Numbered from the stretch's first letter, positions 1-7,483 are shown. The stretch: DNA of 11,172 bases from JAFAQB01 sp046724555 (GCA_046724555.1 JBKOWU010000087.1:1-11172), one strand, 5' to 3'. Program-made: numbers and translations. The notes: generated by a model from the letters alone, not told the origin.

Positions 1-52
1 TAGGATTTCGATAGTGGTCCAAGATAATTTCACGATATATGTCGTCACTCAT
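1..52 (-). CDS. sufU: SufU/IscU-like Fe-S assembly scaffold or sulfur-relay protein, N-terminal fragment
   Basis: Only the first 17 codons are in the window; the gene continues past position 1. The visible peptide MSDDIYREIILDHYRNP carries the ILDHYRNP signature that opens SufU/IscU/NifU-N family proteins. In systems that pair SufS with SufU, SufU is a zinc protein that accepts persulfide sulfur from SufS and passes it to the SufBCD scaffold; IscU-type relatives build the cluster themselves. The zinc or cluster cysteines lie outside the window, so the two roles cannot be separated here. The ATG (52-50) overlaps the TGA of sufS (51-49) in an ATGA arrangement, which implies translational coupling and makes the start secure. 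The assignment rests on a short but highly characteristic peptide and on its position after sufS. Confidence 0.88.
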   Translation of the reverse strand, partial: MSDDIYREIILDHYRNP

Positions 53-1293
53 ATTCTAAATATCCTCCTTGCTTCACCCAATGCATTTATGAATTTATCA
101 ACTTCTTCTTTTGTATTATAGATATAAAAACTTGTACGGGAAGCTGCAGCTATATCCAATCTTCCCATTAGTACCTGCGCACAATGATGCCCTGACCTAA
201 TGGCAATTCCATGATCATTCATTATAGTTGCAAGATCGTGGGGATGGATATCTCCAATATTAAATGCGATTACGCCGCCTCTGTGATTTGTATCAAGGGG
301 ACCATAGAGTATTATGTCCTTAATATCTGCTATGGCTTTGATAGCATAACTCGTAATCTCAATTTCATGTTCACGTACATTATGCATGTCAATTTTTTTG
401 AGGTAATCTATAGCCGCTCCAAATCCAATTACATCTGCAATGTTTGGAGTGCCTCCCTCAAACTTGTATGGCAGATCATTATATATTGTTCTGTGTTTAT
501 AAACTTCCTTTATCATATCGCCACCCCCAATGAATGGCTTCATCTCGTTGAGTATTTCCTTTTTGGCATATAGTACCCCTACGCCTGTTGGTCCAAGCAT
601 TTTGTGCGCAGAAAAAACCATAAAATCGCAATCCATACTCTGTACGTCTATTGGCATATGAGGAACGGATTGAGCTCCGTCTACCAATACAAAAATACCT
701 TTCTGATGTGCCATTTTGATAATTTCATTTATAGGTACTATTGTACCAAGCACATTTGACATATGGCTTATAGATAATAATTTAACCTTATCACTTTGAA
801 GATATCTATTGCAATCTTCCATATTCAAATACCCATTATTATCTATACCAATATAATCTAGTTCTGCGTCTCTTTCTTGCGTGAGAATCTGCCAAGGCAC
901 GATGTTACTGTGATGCTCTAGCTCTGTGATTACAATCCTATCATCCTTATTGACATTTGTACGACCCCAGGAATAAGATACTAAATTGATTGCTTCAGTG
1001 GCATTGCGTGTAAAAATTATTTCATCAGCAGAATGCGCATTGATGAATTTGGCAACTTTTTCTCTTGTTTTTTCATATTCAAAAGTTGCTTCTTCTGCAA
1101 GCTGATGAACTGCCCTATGGATATTTGAATTGTAATTCATATAATAGTCATTGATCGCATTAATCACCGAAAGTGGTTTCTGGGTTGTTGCGGCGTTATC
1201 AAGATAGACAAGCGTTTTGTTTCCATTAACCTTGCGTTTCAGTATAGGAAAATCTTGTCTTATTTTGGAGATATTGATACCAACTCTTTGCAT
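49..1293 (-). CDS. sufS: Cysteine desulfurase, SufS type (group II, PLP-dependent)
   Basis: A 414-residue class V aminotransferase-fold enzyme that converts L-cysteine to alanine and leaves a persulfide on its active-site cysteine, supplying sulfur for Fe-S clusters in the cytoplasm. Visible landmarks are the N-terminal LDNAATTQKP (31-40), the cofactor-stacking His128 in ELEHHSN, Asp205 in LVDGAQS, the Schiff-base Lys231 in SAHKMLGPTG, the catalytic Cys371 in IRSGHHCAQ, and the substrate-binding Arg386 near ASRTSFYIYN. The RSGHHCAQ form and the length near 410 residues point to SufS rather than IscS/NifS. The ATG at 1293 lies 6 nt after the Rieske gene stop and is preceded by GGAG (1306-1303) at 9 nt spacing, so the start is well supported. 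It overlaps sufU by 4 nt. Confidence 0.95.
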   Translation of the reverse strand: MQRVGINISKIRQDFPILKRKVNGNKTLVYLDNAATTQKPLSVINAINDYYMNYNSNIHRAVHQLAEEATFEYEKTREKVAKFINAHSADEIIFTRNATEAINLVSYSWGRTNVNKDDRIVITELEHHSNIVPWQILTQERDAELDYIGIDNNGYLNMEDCNRYLQSDKVKLLSISHMSNVLGTIVPINEIIKMAHQKGIFVLVDGAQSVPHMPIDVQSMDCDFMVFSAHKMLGPTGVGVLYAKKEILNEMKPFIGGGDMIKEVYKHRTIYNDLPYKFEGGTPNIADVIGFGAAIDYLKKIDMHNVREHEIEITSYAIKAIADIKDIILYGPLDTNHRGGVIAFNIGDIHPHDLATIMNDHGIAIRSGHHCAQVLMGRLDIAAASRTSFYIYNTKEEVDKFINALGEARRIFRI

Positions 1294-1299
1294 TATGAT

Positions 1300-1617
1300 T
1301 TACTCCGTCAATATGTAGACATAGTTATCTTGTATTTTTATCTTGTAGGTTTTCAGAGGTTCTTCTGCTGGAAGATTTTGCGGGGTGCCATCCTCTAATT
1401 TAAAGACAGACATATGCAATGGGCATGTAAGCGTTTTCTCATCTTCATTAATAAACCCTGTTGATAGATCCGCATACGCATGAGTACAAATTCTATCTGT
1501 TGCATAAACTTTGTCTCTTAACTTGGATATCAAAATTTTCTTATCTTCTATGTCAAAGTCTAAAAGATCGCCGTTTTTTAGCGACTTCGCATCACAAACC
1601 TTTATCCATTCTGGCAT
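1300..1617 (-). CDS. Small Rieske-type [2Fe-2S] ferredoxin within the suf operon
   Basis: A 105-residue single-domain soluble Rieske protein. The cluster ligands are clear: Cys44-Thr-His46 in ICTHAYADLSTG and Cys65-Pro-Leu-His68 in CPLHMSVF, the CxH...CxxH pattern that binds a [2Fe-2S] cluster through two Cys and two His. The spacing and length fit Rieske ferredoxins of the aromatic-dioxygenase ferredoxin/NirD-like group rather than membrane-bound Rieske subunits; no signal peptide or membrane anchor is visible. It lies between sufD (18 nt gap) and sufS (6 nt gap), so it is almost certainly cotranscribed with the assembly genes. From memory, actinobacterial suf operons carry a similar small Rieske gene after sufD. 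A role as electron donor for cluster assembly, or simply as a linked client protein, is inference. No strong Shine-Dalgarno precedes the ATG. Confidence 0.9.
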   Translation of the reverse strand: MPEWIKVCDAKSLKNGDLLDFDIEDKKILISKLRDKVYATDRICTHAYADLSTGFINEDEKTLTCPLHMSVFKLEDGTPQNLPAEEPLKTYKIKIQDNYVYILTE

Positions 1618-1635
1618 ATTAGATCATACAAGTTA

Positions 1636-3051
1636 TTATCGATATTTGTAGTGTTTCTCAAAAATGTCTTGGTTTTCCCTATACCTAGACTTCTCCACTT
1701 CCAAGATTTGTTCCATTGCTTCGTCTATCTTTAGCATAAGGGGTTTGCCTAACCATTTATTTTCAATCAAATAATTGACCCATGCTCTAATAGTAGGACC
1801 CATCTTCCTTGACAAGGGTTCAAGAAATCCATTCACGATTTCTCGCTTAGCACCTTCTCTGCTCAATCCTCTGGACATAAGATAGAAGACTTGTGCTTCA
1901 TCCAGCTGGGCCACTGAAGCAGAATGCGTTGCTTTCACCTCATTGGTTTCAATTTCTAGTCCTGGAATTGCATCTGATTTAGCAGCTTTGTCAAGTAGAA
2001 TTGCATGGCCTGCAAGATATGATTCTGTTGCTTTGGCTTCTTTACCAATCTTAATCATACCTTTGAATAATGATTTTGACATATCTTTCATTACCGACTT
2101 GACTAAGACTCGCCCTCTTGAATTATGACCATAATGAAGAAGATTAGAAGTAACATCAAATGACTGTCTTTCTGTTCCGAAGATAATCTCGACATCTTCC
2201 GCAGATGAACCCGGTCCTTTCATTATGCTATCAATCTTGTACCGCGATAACTGTGAACCAAACATTCCAAGATACCATGACATTTTTCCATCTCTTTCAA
2301 TAAACGCTTTTTTGTTTGAGAAATTAACTGTGTCTCCGCTCATTGCTTGCAATGTCACCATTTCAAGGTGTGCACTTGGATTAATGTGACATTCAACCAA
2401 TTCAAAGTAAGCCTGCTGGACATCTCGTGTATTCGCTTGTGGAGCATATATTTCCTGAACTACTGTTGCCTTCGAGCCGGTATCGAGGATAATCATATTT
2501 CGCGTTATTGAAGAAGTTCCATCATCCGCTAATGAGTTAACAATCCTAATTGGATCTTCCACCATGACATTTTTAGGAATATATATAAATAGACCAGAAC
2601 GAAAAGCAGACGCCTCTAATGCGAGAAATTTATCTTCTTCATAGTTAAGCTGGTTGATAGCCATCTGTTTCTTGATAAGTTCCTCGTGTGTTTGTATTGC
2701 TTGTCTAAGATCTAAAATTATAACGCCTTGCTTTGATAATTCATTAGGAACTGATATACGATTTATTGCAGAACCAATCTGAACAATACCAATACCGTGT
2801 TCAAGCTCATTAAGTCTGGCTCTTAAATCTCCATGTGGCTCATATTTTGTGATTCGATCTGGAATATAAATATGCTCTGGTTTTAGATGGTTAACATCTG
2901 AATATTTTTTATAAAGTGGGGAAACCTCAGATGGAAGATTAAGATACTTAGAGAAAGCATTTTCTCTAATTTCTCTAAGCCACTTAGGTTCTATAGCATC
3001 ATCTATTATTGATTTAATATCATTTTGGCCAATAGAAGATAGAAGTGTCAA
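1636..3051 (-). CDS. sufD: SufD-like subunit of the SufBCD Fe-S cluster scaffold
   Basis: A 471-residue SufB/SufD family protein. SufD pairs with SufB, and with the ATPase SufC, to form the cytoplasmic scaffold where clusters are built; SufD is linked to iron entry. The N-terminal helical part contains PKWLREIRENAF (about 23-34), the middle is the beta-helix core, and the C-terminal helical domain has VAQLDEAQVFYLMSRGLSR. His376 in ATHSASVAQ sits where the E. coli SufD functional His360 falls, from memory. It is called SufD rather than SufB because it lacks the RCD...HEA cysteine-histidine-glutamate set seen in the upstream gene. The start is TTG (3051-3049), directly after an in-frame TAA and 11 nt after AGGTG (3067-3063), so no longer N-terminus is possible in this frame. 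It begins 46 nt after sufB. Confidence 0.9.
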   Translation of the reverse strand: MTLLSSIGQNDIKSIIDDAIEPKWLREIRENAFSKYLNLPSEVSPLYKKYSDVNHLKPEHIYIPDRITKYEPHGDLRARLNELEHGIGIVQIGSAINRISVPNELSKQGVIILDLRQAIQTHEELIKKQMAINQLNYEEDKFLALEASAFRSGLFIYIPKNVMVEDPIRIVNSLADDGTSSITRNMIILDTGSKATVVQEIYAPQANTRDVQQAYFELVECHINPSAHLEMVTLQAMSGDTVNFSNKKAFIERDGKMSWYLGMFGSQLSRYKIDSIMKGPGSSAEDVEIIFGTERQSFDVTSNLLHYGHNSRGRVLVKSVMKDMSKSLFKGMIKIGKEAKATESYLAGHAILLDKAAKSDAIPGLEIETNEVKATHSASVAQLDEAQVFYLMSRGLSREGAKREIVNGFLEPLSRKMGPTIRAWVNYLIENKWLGKPLMLKIDEAMEQILEVEKSRYRENQDIFEKHYKYR

Positions 3052-3075
3052 TTAAAGCGCCCCACCTACATTCAT
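3052..3075 (-). other. Seven-codon ATG-to-TAA reading frame and ribosome-binding site just before sufD
   Basis: The sufB-sufD spacer contains ATG (3075-3073), six more codons (peptide MNVGGAL) and TAA (3054-3052), immediately followed in the same frame by the TTG start of sufD. The Shine-Dalgarno-like AGGTG(GGG) serving sufD lies inside this mini-frame. The ATG has no Shine-Dalgarno of its own. It may be chance, but it fixes the sufD start at the TTG. Confidence 0.4.
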
Positions 3076-3097
3076 CAAGAAGGAAAAATGTATAGTA

Positions 3098-4501
3098 TTA
3101 TCCCACTGAACCTTCCATTTCAAGCTTTACTAGTCTATTCAGCTCAACTGCATATTCCATTGGCAACTCTTTTGTAAATGGTTCCATGAACCCGCCGACT
3201 ATTAACGACAGTGCATCTGATTCTGAAAAGCCCCTACTCATGAGATAAAAGATTTGTTCGTCGCCTATCTTTCCTACAGTAGCTTCATGGGAGATTGTTG
3301 CATCCTCTTCATTGACTTCAACATATGGGTATGTATCTGTTCTTGATTTTTCATCTAATAACAATGCATCACATCTAACATTTGATTTTACACCTGTAGC
3401 ACCTTTTGCGACATGTAACAAACCTCTATATGTTGTTCTGCCAGCATCCTTACTTATGGACTTGCTTGTGATTCTTGAAGTGGTATTTGGTGCTAGATGT
3501 ACTGCTTTTGCACCTGCATCTTGATGCTGTTTAGCCCCTGCAAAAGCCACAGATATTACTTCAGCATGAGCACCTCTACCAAGCATATAAACACCAGGAT
3601 ATTTCATAGTCAATCTACTGCCCAGATTTCCATCTATCCATTCAACAGTAGCATTTTCATATGCATATGCTCTTTTAGTCACCAGGTTATATACATCCTT
3701 GCTCCAGTTTTGTATTGTAGTATATCTTATCTTGGCTCCTTTCTTTGCAATCAATTCTACAACTGCAGAATGCAGTGATTCAGTGGTATAAATTGGTGCA
3801 GTACAACCTTCTACATAATGAACTTCAGCACCTTCGTCTGCAATTATAAGAGTTCTTTCAAATTGACCGATGTTCTCAGCGTTAATTCTGAAATATGCTT
3901 GCAAAGGAAGTTCAACCTTTACGTTTGGTGGAACATAAATGAAGGAGCCGCCTGACCAAACAGCACTATTTAACGCCGCAAACTTGTTGTCTTCTGGTGG
4001 AATGACCTTTCCAAAATGCTTTCTCATAAGTTCTGGCTGCTCTTTGACTGCACTATCTGTATCAATAAATATCACACCCTGTTTTTGCAGATCTTCTCTT
4101 AAATTATGATAAACCACTTCAGATTCATACTGAGCGCCTACTCCTGCAAGGAACTTTTTTTCCGCTTCTGGAATTCCAAGCTTATCAAAAGTATTTCTTA
4201 CGGATTCTGGAACATCATCCCAGCTCTTGCTTTGCTTCTCAGCTGCCTTTGCATAATAGTAAATATTTTGAAAATCAATTTTAGACATATCGCCTCCCCA
4301 ATTAGGCATAGGTTTACCCATAAAAACCTCATATGACCTCAATCTAAAGTCCCTCATCCAATCTGGTTCACCCTTCATCTTGCTAATTTCTTCAACAGTA
4401 CCCTTAGACAGGCCTTTCTTACTCAGATAGACATAAAGATCAGTAGAGTCCTTAAAGTCGTATTTACTATAATCACCTATATTCAATTCTTTAGTAGCCA
4501 T
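3098..4501 (-). CDS. sufB: SufB, core scaffold subunit of the SufBCD Fe-S assembly complex
   Basis: A 467-residue SufB. It receives sulfur and, with SufD and SufC, assembles nascent Fe-S clusters in the cytoplasm. Family landmarks are GEPDWMRDFRLRSYE (about 45-59), the FIYVPPNVKVELPLQ core entry, and the strongly conserved C-terminus FYLMSRGFSESDA...EPFTKELPMEYAVELNRLVKLEMEGSVG. Cys377 in VRCDALLLD and His405-Glu406 in ISHEATVG are spaced exactly like E. coli Cys405 and His433-Glu434 (28 and 29 residues, from memory), residues reported as essential for assembly. The length is normal and no intein interrupts it. It is the first gene of its operon. The ATG at 4501 has no Shine-Dalgarno and sits a few nt after the predicted transcription start, suggesting a leaderless mRNA. 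SufC is not adjacent on either side. Confidence 0.95.
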   Translation of the reverse strand: MATKELNIGDYSKYDFKDSTDLYVYLSKKGLSKGTVEEISKMKGEPDWMRDFRLRSYEVFMGKPMPNWGGDMSKIDFQNIYYYAKAAEKQSKSWDDVPESVRNTFDKLGIPEAEKKFLAGVGAQYESEVVYHNLREDLQKQGVIFIDTDSAVKEQPELMRKHFGKVIPPEDNKFAALNSAVWSGGSFIYVPPNVKVELPLQAYFRINAENIGQFERTLIIADEGAEVHYVEGCTAPIYTTESLHSAVVELIAKKGAKIRYTTIQNWSKDVYNLVTKRAYAYENATVEWIDGNLGSRLTMKYPGVYMLGRGAHAEVISVAFAGAKQHQDAGAKAVHLAPNTTSRITSKSISKDAGRTTYRGLLHVAKGATGVKSNVRCDALLLDEKSRTDTYPYVEVNEEDATISHEATVGKIGDEQIFYLMSRGFSESDALSLIVGGFMEPFTKELPMEYAVELNRLVKLEMEGSVG

Positions 4502-4504
4502 ATA

Positions 4505-4545
4505 AGTCTATAACGGTGTTATGTTTTATATATATTTTGTATTTT
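4505..4545 (-). promoter_or_regulatory. Probable archaeal promoter of the suf operon (leaderless)
   Basis: On the minus strand an AT-rich TATA element reading AAAATATATATAAAAC lies at 4538-4523, with an A-rich stretch just upstream. Archaeal transcription usually begins about 25 nt after the box centre, which places the start near 4505, only a few nt before the sufB ATG. The lack of a Shine-Dalgarno before sufB agrees with a leaderless transcript. The exact start site is inferred. Confidence 0.6.
4510..4522. promoter_or_regulatory. Hyphenated dyad ATAAC-GGT-GTTAT, possible operator of the suf operon
   Basis: A 13-bp inverted repeat with perfect 5-bp arms and a 3-bp centre lies between the TATA box and the predicted transcription start of sufB. 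A bound protein there would block initiation, so it is a candidate site for an iron- or Fe-S-responsive repressor. An arm this short can occur by chance in AT-rich DNA, and no second copy was found upstream of hemL. Confidence 0.3.
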
Positions 4546-4917
4546 TTCTAATCGTTTTAATTCACCCTTACAACCATATGTGCTTTAGAAGTTAATTCCA
4601 TAGTATCTTTTAAGGAAAGCTATAAATACGTTTACATTTACTTATTCCCTCCCATCGAATAGCTGGCCGTATAGCACTATAAACGACTAGATTTTAAAGA
4701 AATGTCTTTTGACGATAATTAATATAATACTATAATATTTTTATATAAATTTATAGAATATTCAACAATCTCTGCAGCATAGACGTGGCTAAGTAGGTAA
4801 ATAATAAATTCTCAAGCATCGTGAGTAAGGGTTGGATGATTTAGTTACATTTCTGTCCACTGGCATCTCTATCTTTTCTTCCTATTATTGTTGATAATGG
4901 CATATAATGTCTAATAA

Positions 4918-4939
4918 TCAAAATCAGGTCAAAATCAGG
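4918..4939. repeat. Perfect 11-bp tandem duplication downstream of hemD
   Basis: The unit TCAAAATCAGG occurs twice without a gap (4918-4928 and 4929-4939), about 22 nt after the hemD stop. In the minus-strand transcript it gives two CCTGATTTTGA units, each with a four-U run. Archaeal termination depends on U-rich tracts, so this could be a weak tandem terminator for the hem operon, but the U runs are short and no strong hairpin accompanies them. Confidence 0.4.
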
Positions 4940-4961
4940 ATTGAGACTAATATTTTTCACT

Positions 4962-5783
4962 TTATCTTTCATTTAGTATGCTTTTTGCAAGTTCAAATGT
5001 TCCTCTGATAGTATGTTCTTTGGATTCAAAAGCTTTAATGTTTCTCTTTCTCAACTCTTCGCTGGTTGCAGGACCAATGGCTATTATGGCCTTAACGTTA
5101 CTCAGTAATGAGTAAGTATTATGCGATAGTTTGCACATAATTTCAAAGAATGACTGAACTGTTGACGCGCTTGTGAAAATAATAGCATCTACCTTTTTTT
5201 GTTTCAACAGTGCAACAAAGTCGTCCCATATAGTATTTGTACAGGAAGTTTTCACATCATATAGAAAAAATTCATCTACCGTCATGCCTAGACAGGACAG
5301 AGTCTTGCGAATGAATTCTTTTGCTTTCTCACTCCTAGGAATAATTATCTTTTTCCCTTTTACAATACCATTATCCATCTTTGAAAAAAGACAGACAAGT
5401 CCTTGGGACGAATACTCTTCAGGCATCATTTTGACTTCCATTCCATGGCTTATCAAACTAGACTTAGTCTTTGGTCCAACTGCTACAATTATAGTAGAGC
5501 TTAATGCAAGAATAATCTCCTCTACTTTATTTACTTTCAGTGCCAGATCAAATAACACATCTACTGCTTGCGAACTCATAAACATACAATAATCATATTT
5601 TTTCTCTTTCATTATACTAATAAATTCAGGAATAACCTCGAGACCTTTTGGTACAATGTCTATCGTAGGCAATGAAATGACCTCACCGCCCTCTGAAATT
5701 ACAAGTCGTGAAAACTCTTGGGCAGCAGGACCTTTCCTTGTTATTGCCAATAACTTACTATTCAGACTTAGTGTCAAAAACAA
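4962..5783 (-). CDS. hemD: Uroporphyrinogen-III synthase
   Basis: A 273-residue HemD-family protein that closes hydroxymethylbilane into uroporphyrinogen III with inversion of ring D. The family is poorly conserved, but the usual marks are present: an opening strand LLAITRKGPAAQEFSRL, the first-domain MFMSSQAVDVLFDL (about 67-80), the second-domain IIFTSASTVQSFFE (about 201-214), and IAIGPATSEELRKR (about 234-247). Two similar halves joined by two linkers fit the bilobed fold. It follows the SUMT gene directly: the SUMT TGA (5786-5784) abuts a TTG (5783-5781) taken as the start. No ATG is available near the N-terminus, and a second TTG two codons on (5777) is an alternative. No clear Shine-Dalgarno is seen, so coupled re-initiation is likely. 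It is probably the last gene of the hem unit. Confidence 0.9.
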   Translation of the reverse strand: MFLTLSLNSKLLAITRKGPAAQEFSRLVISEGGEVISLPTIDIVPKGLEVIPEFISIMKEKKYDYCMFMSSQAVDVLFDLALKVNKVEEIILALSSTIIVAVGPKTKSSLISHGMEVKMMPEEYSSQGLVCLFSKMDNGIVKGKKIIIPRSEKAKEFIRKTLSCLGMTVDEFFLYDVKTSCTNTIWDDFVALLKQKKVDAIIFTSASTVQSFFEIMCKLSHNTYSLLSNVKAIIAIGPATSEELRKRNIKAFESKEHTIRGTFELAKSILNER

Positions 5784-6536
5784 TCACTTACAGAACCAAG
5801 CAAGCTTCTCCTGCAAAGAAACCACCTTACCAATTATTATAATTGCAGGAGGTTTCATTCCATTTTCTCGAGCTATATCTGCAATATTAGACAAGTTTCC
5901 CTTAACTACTCTCTGCTTCATAGTAGTTCCATTTTCAATTACTGCGGCATCTGACTTTTTGCTCATACCCGCTTTTATCAATTTATGTGAAATGTACTCA
6001 AGTTCTTCTACTCCCATCAAGATAACAATAGTATTTACAGTTTTAGCCAATTTATCCCATTTTACAGTTGGTGTCGTTTTTTTAGGATCTTCATGGCCTG
6101 TAACAATAGCTACGGAAGACGCATAACGCCTATGTGTCAAAGGAATCCCAGCATAGGCGGCTGATCCTATTGCAGATGTAATTCCTGGAATTATTTCAAA
6201 GTCAATATTATGATTAAGTAAGTATTCAGCTTCTTCCGCTCCTCTTCCAAAGATAAACGGATCACCACCTTTAAGTCGTACAACTCTCTTCCCATTTTTA
6301 GCATGTTCAACCATCAATTCATTAGTAATATTTTGATGTATGGTCGAATCTCCTACAGCTCTGCCAACGTAAATTTTTTTAGATTTTGCAGGAATTTCAT
6401 CAATAAGATCTTTACAAATAAGTCTGTCGTACAGTACGACATCACAATTGTTCAAAACTTCCATTGCTCTTACAGTAACTAATTTTGGATCACCGGGTCC
6501 AGCGCCGCATATGAAAACTTTACCTTTTTTTCTCAT
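5784..6536 (-). CDS. cobA: Uroporphyrinogen-III C-methyltransferase (SUMT), precorrin-2 forming
   Basis: A 250-residue SAM-dependent methyltransferase that methylates uroporphyrinogen III at C2 and C7 to give precorrin-2, the shared precursor of siroheme, cobalamin and heme made by the siroheme route. Diagnostic motifs are GAGPGDP (11-17) near the N-terminus, RLKGGDPFIFGRGAEE (87-102), PGITSA (117-122), GIPLTHR (130-136) and VTGHED (145-150). The length matches stand-alone SUMT; the CysG dehydrogenase/ferrochelatase domain is absent, so precorrin-2 oxidation must be encoded elsewhere. The ATG (6536-6534) overlaps the hemC TGA (6535-6533) as ATGA, with GGA a few nt upstream, so the start is secure. 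Placement between hemC and hemD puts it in the same unit as the enzyme that makes its substrate. Confidence 0.95.
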   Translation of the reverse strand: MRKKGKVFICGAGPGDPKLVTVRAMEVLNNCDVVLYDRLICKDLIDEIPAKSKKIYVGRAVGDSTIHQNITNELMVEHAKNGKRVVRLKGGDPFIFGRGAEEAEYLLNHNIDFEIIPGITSAIGSAAYAGIPLTHRRYASSVAIVTGHEDPKKTTPTVKWDKLAKTVNTIVILMGVEELEYISHKLIKAGMSKKSDAAVIENGTTMKQRVVKGNLSNIADIARENGMKPPAIIIIGKVVSLQEKLAWFCK

Positions 6537-7483
6537 TTACTGTTCCATGCCTCTACAGCATCGCGCCAGCCTTCAGCCAATTTCATAGCACCAGCCTTTA
6601 AAAGTAAATCAGCAGCTTTTATGCCAAGTTTATTCGGATCCCGTTTACTTCCAGTTTCTTTTATTTCAATTGATTCTGTACCATCAGCAGAAAATACAGT
6701 AGCATAAAGTGTGATTTTAGATGATTCGTATTCGGTAATTGCACAAGTACCTACAGGAAATCTACAGCCTCCTTGTATTTTTGTCAAAAGTGAACGTTCA
6801 GCATCTATTTCAGCTCTAGAATATGGATCCTCAATGCTTCTTAAAATTTTGATTAACTCTAGATCATCGCTCCTGCACACAATCGCGATTGCACCTTGTC
6901 CAGGAGAAGGCAAAAAGTCCTTAATACTAAATCTTTCTGCGATAACATCCCTCATATTAAGTCGCGTTAAGCCAGCTTCAGCAAGAACTACAGCATCAAA
7001 GTCTCCTATTACTGATTTGTTAACTCTTGTTTCAACATTTCCGCGAATCGGCTTGATATTCAAGTCAGATCTTTTGCGCATTATTTGAATTGCTCTCCTT
7101 AGGCTACTCGTCCCTATCAATGAACCAGTAGGAAGATCTCTTAATTTCATCTTTTTCTTGTTCACCAATACATCGTTTGGTTTAGCCCGTTTTGGAATAC
7201 AAGCGATAGTTAGTTTATCAGACAGATCGGAAGGAATATCTTTCAAGCTATGAACCGCAAAATCAACTCTGCCTTTAATTACAGCTTCGTTTACCTCTTT
7301 TTCAAAAATGCCTTTTTGGTCTATCGTAAATATAGGTCTTTTATCTATATCACCCCTTGTAGATATTGTAATAGGTTCGAAACTAACGACAGGGTTCGTT
7401 TTTCTTAATGCATTTAGTGCAATCTGTGTCTGAGCTACGGCAAGCCTGCTGCCTCGTGTTCCAACTTTTGACCTGGTTATAAT
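6533..7483 (-). CDS. hemC: Hydroxymethylbilane synthase (porphobilinogen deaminase), apparently starting at ATT
   Basis: Joins four porphobilinogen units into hydroxymethylbilane on a covalent dipyrromethane cofactor. Reading from ATT at 7483 gives 316 residues, the usual family length. Landmarks in order are VGTRGSRLAVAQ (7-18), STRGD, FEKEVNEAV...GRVDFAVHSLKDIPS with the catalytic Asp82, SSLRRAIQI, IRGNVETRV, LPSPGQGAIAI, and the cofactor-binding Cys240 in IQGGCRFPVG. The frame is open up to TGA at 7510-7508 but has no ATG, GTG or TTG before codon 80 (TTG at 7246), which lies inside the conserved HSLKDIP motif and cannot be the true start. ATT (7483-7481) lies 7 nt after AGGTGA (7496-7491), and the adjacent ATA (7480) is the other option. 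The gene overlaps the hemL stop and, by 4 nt, cobA. A sequencing indel or frameshifting from hemL are alternatives. Confidence 0.9.
   Translation of the reverse strand: MITRSKVGTRGSRLAVAQTQIALNALRKTNPVVSFEPITISTRGDIDKRPIFTIDQKGIFEKEVNEAVIKGRVDFAVHSLKDIPSDLSDKLTIACIPKRAKPNDVLVNKKKMKLRDLPTGSLIGTSSLRRAIQIMRKRSDLNIKPIRGNVETRVNKSVIGDFDAVVLAEAGLTRLNMRDVIAERFSIKDFLPSPGQGAIAIVCRSDDLELIKILRSIEDPYSRAEIDAERSLLTKIQGGCRFPVGTCAITEYESSKITLYATVFSADGTESIEIKETGSKRDPNKLGIKAADLLLKAGAMKLAEGWRDAVEAWNSK

Larger units (their letters stand above)
4502..4961. other. 460-nt intergenic region between hemD and sufB
   Basis: No protein gene is supported here. Short frames exist (for example a 22-codon minus-strand frame ending at 4751), but they lack ribosome-binding sites and recognisable sequence. 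No tRNA or other known RNA fold was recognised. The sufB-proximal end holds the suf promoter, and the hemD-proximal end holds an 11-bp tandem repeat. Further TATA-like elements occur on both strands, including TTTTTATATAAAT near 4738-4750 on the plus strand. The whole stretch is very AT-rich. It separates the tetrapyrrole and suf transcription units. Confidence 0.6.

Noticed and set aside
211..573. 120-codon plus-strand open frame inside sufS
   Set aside because: It lies wholly antisense to a well-conserved enzyme and its translation has no recognisable domain.
4751..4819. 22-codon minus-strand frame (MLENLLFTYLATSMLQRLLNIL) in the hemD-sufB gap
   Set aside because: No Shine-Dalgarno, no clear promoter and very short; the leucine-rich content follows from AT-rich sequence.
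4780..4850. tRNA-like D-arm string (GTGGCTAAGTAGGTA) in the hemD-sufB gap
   Set aside because: No acceptor stem, anticodon arm or T-arm (GGTTCRA) could be assembled around it.
5173..6126. Two longer plus-strand open frames (139 and 156 codons) opposite hemD and cobA
   Set aside because: They are antisense to motif-bearing genes, have no promoter or ribosome-binding site of note, and look like composition shadows.
6533..7246. hemC beginning at the TTG at 7246 (237 residues)
   Set aside because: This would remove the conserved N-terminal domain, which is clearly encoded in the same open frame upstream, and would split the HSLKDIP catalytic motif.
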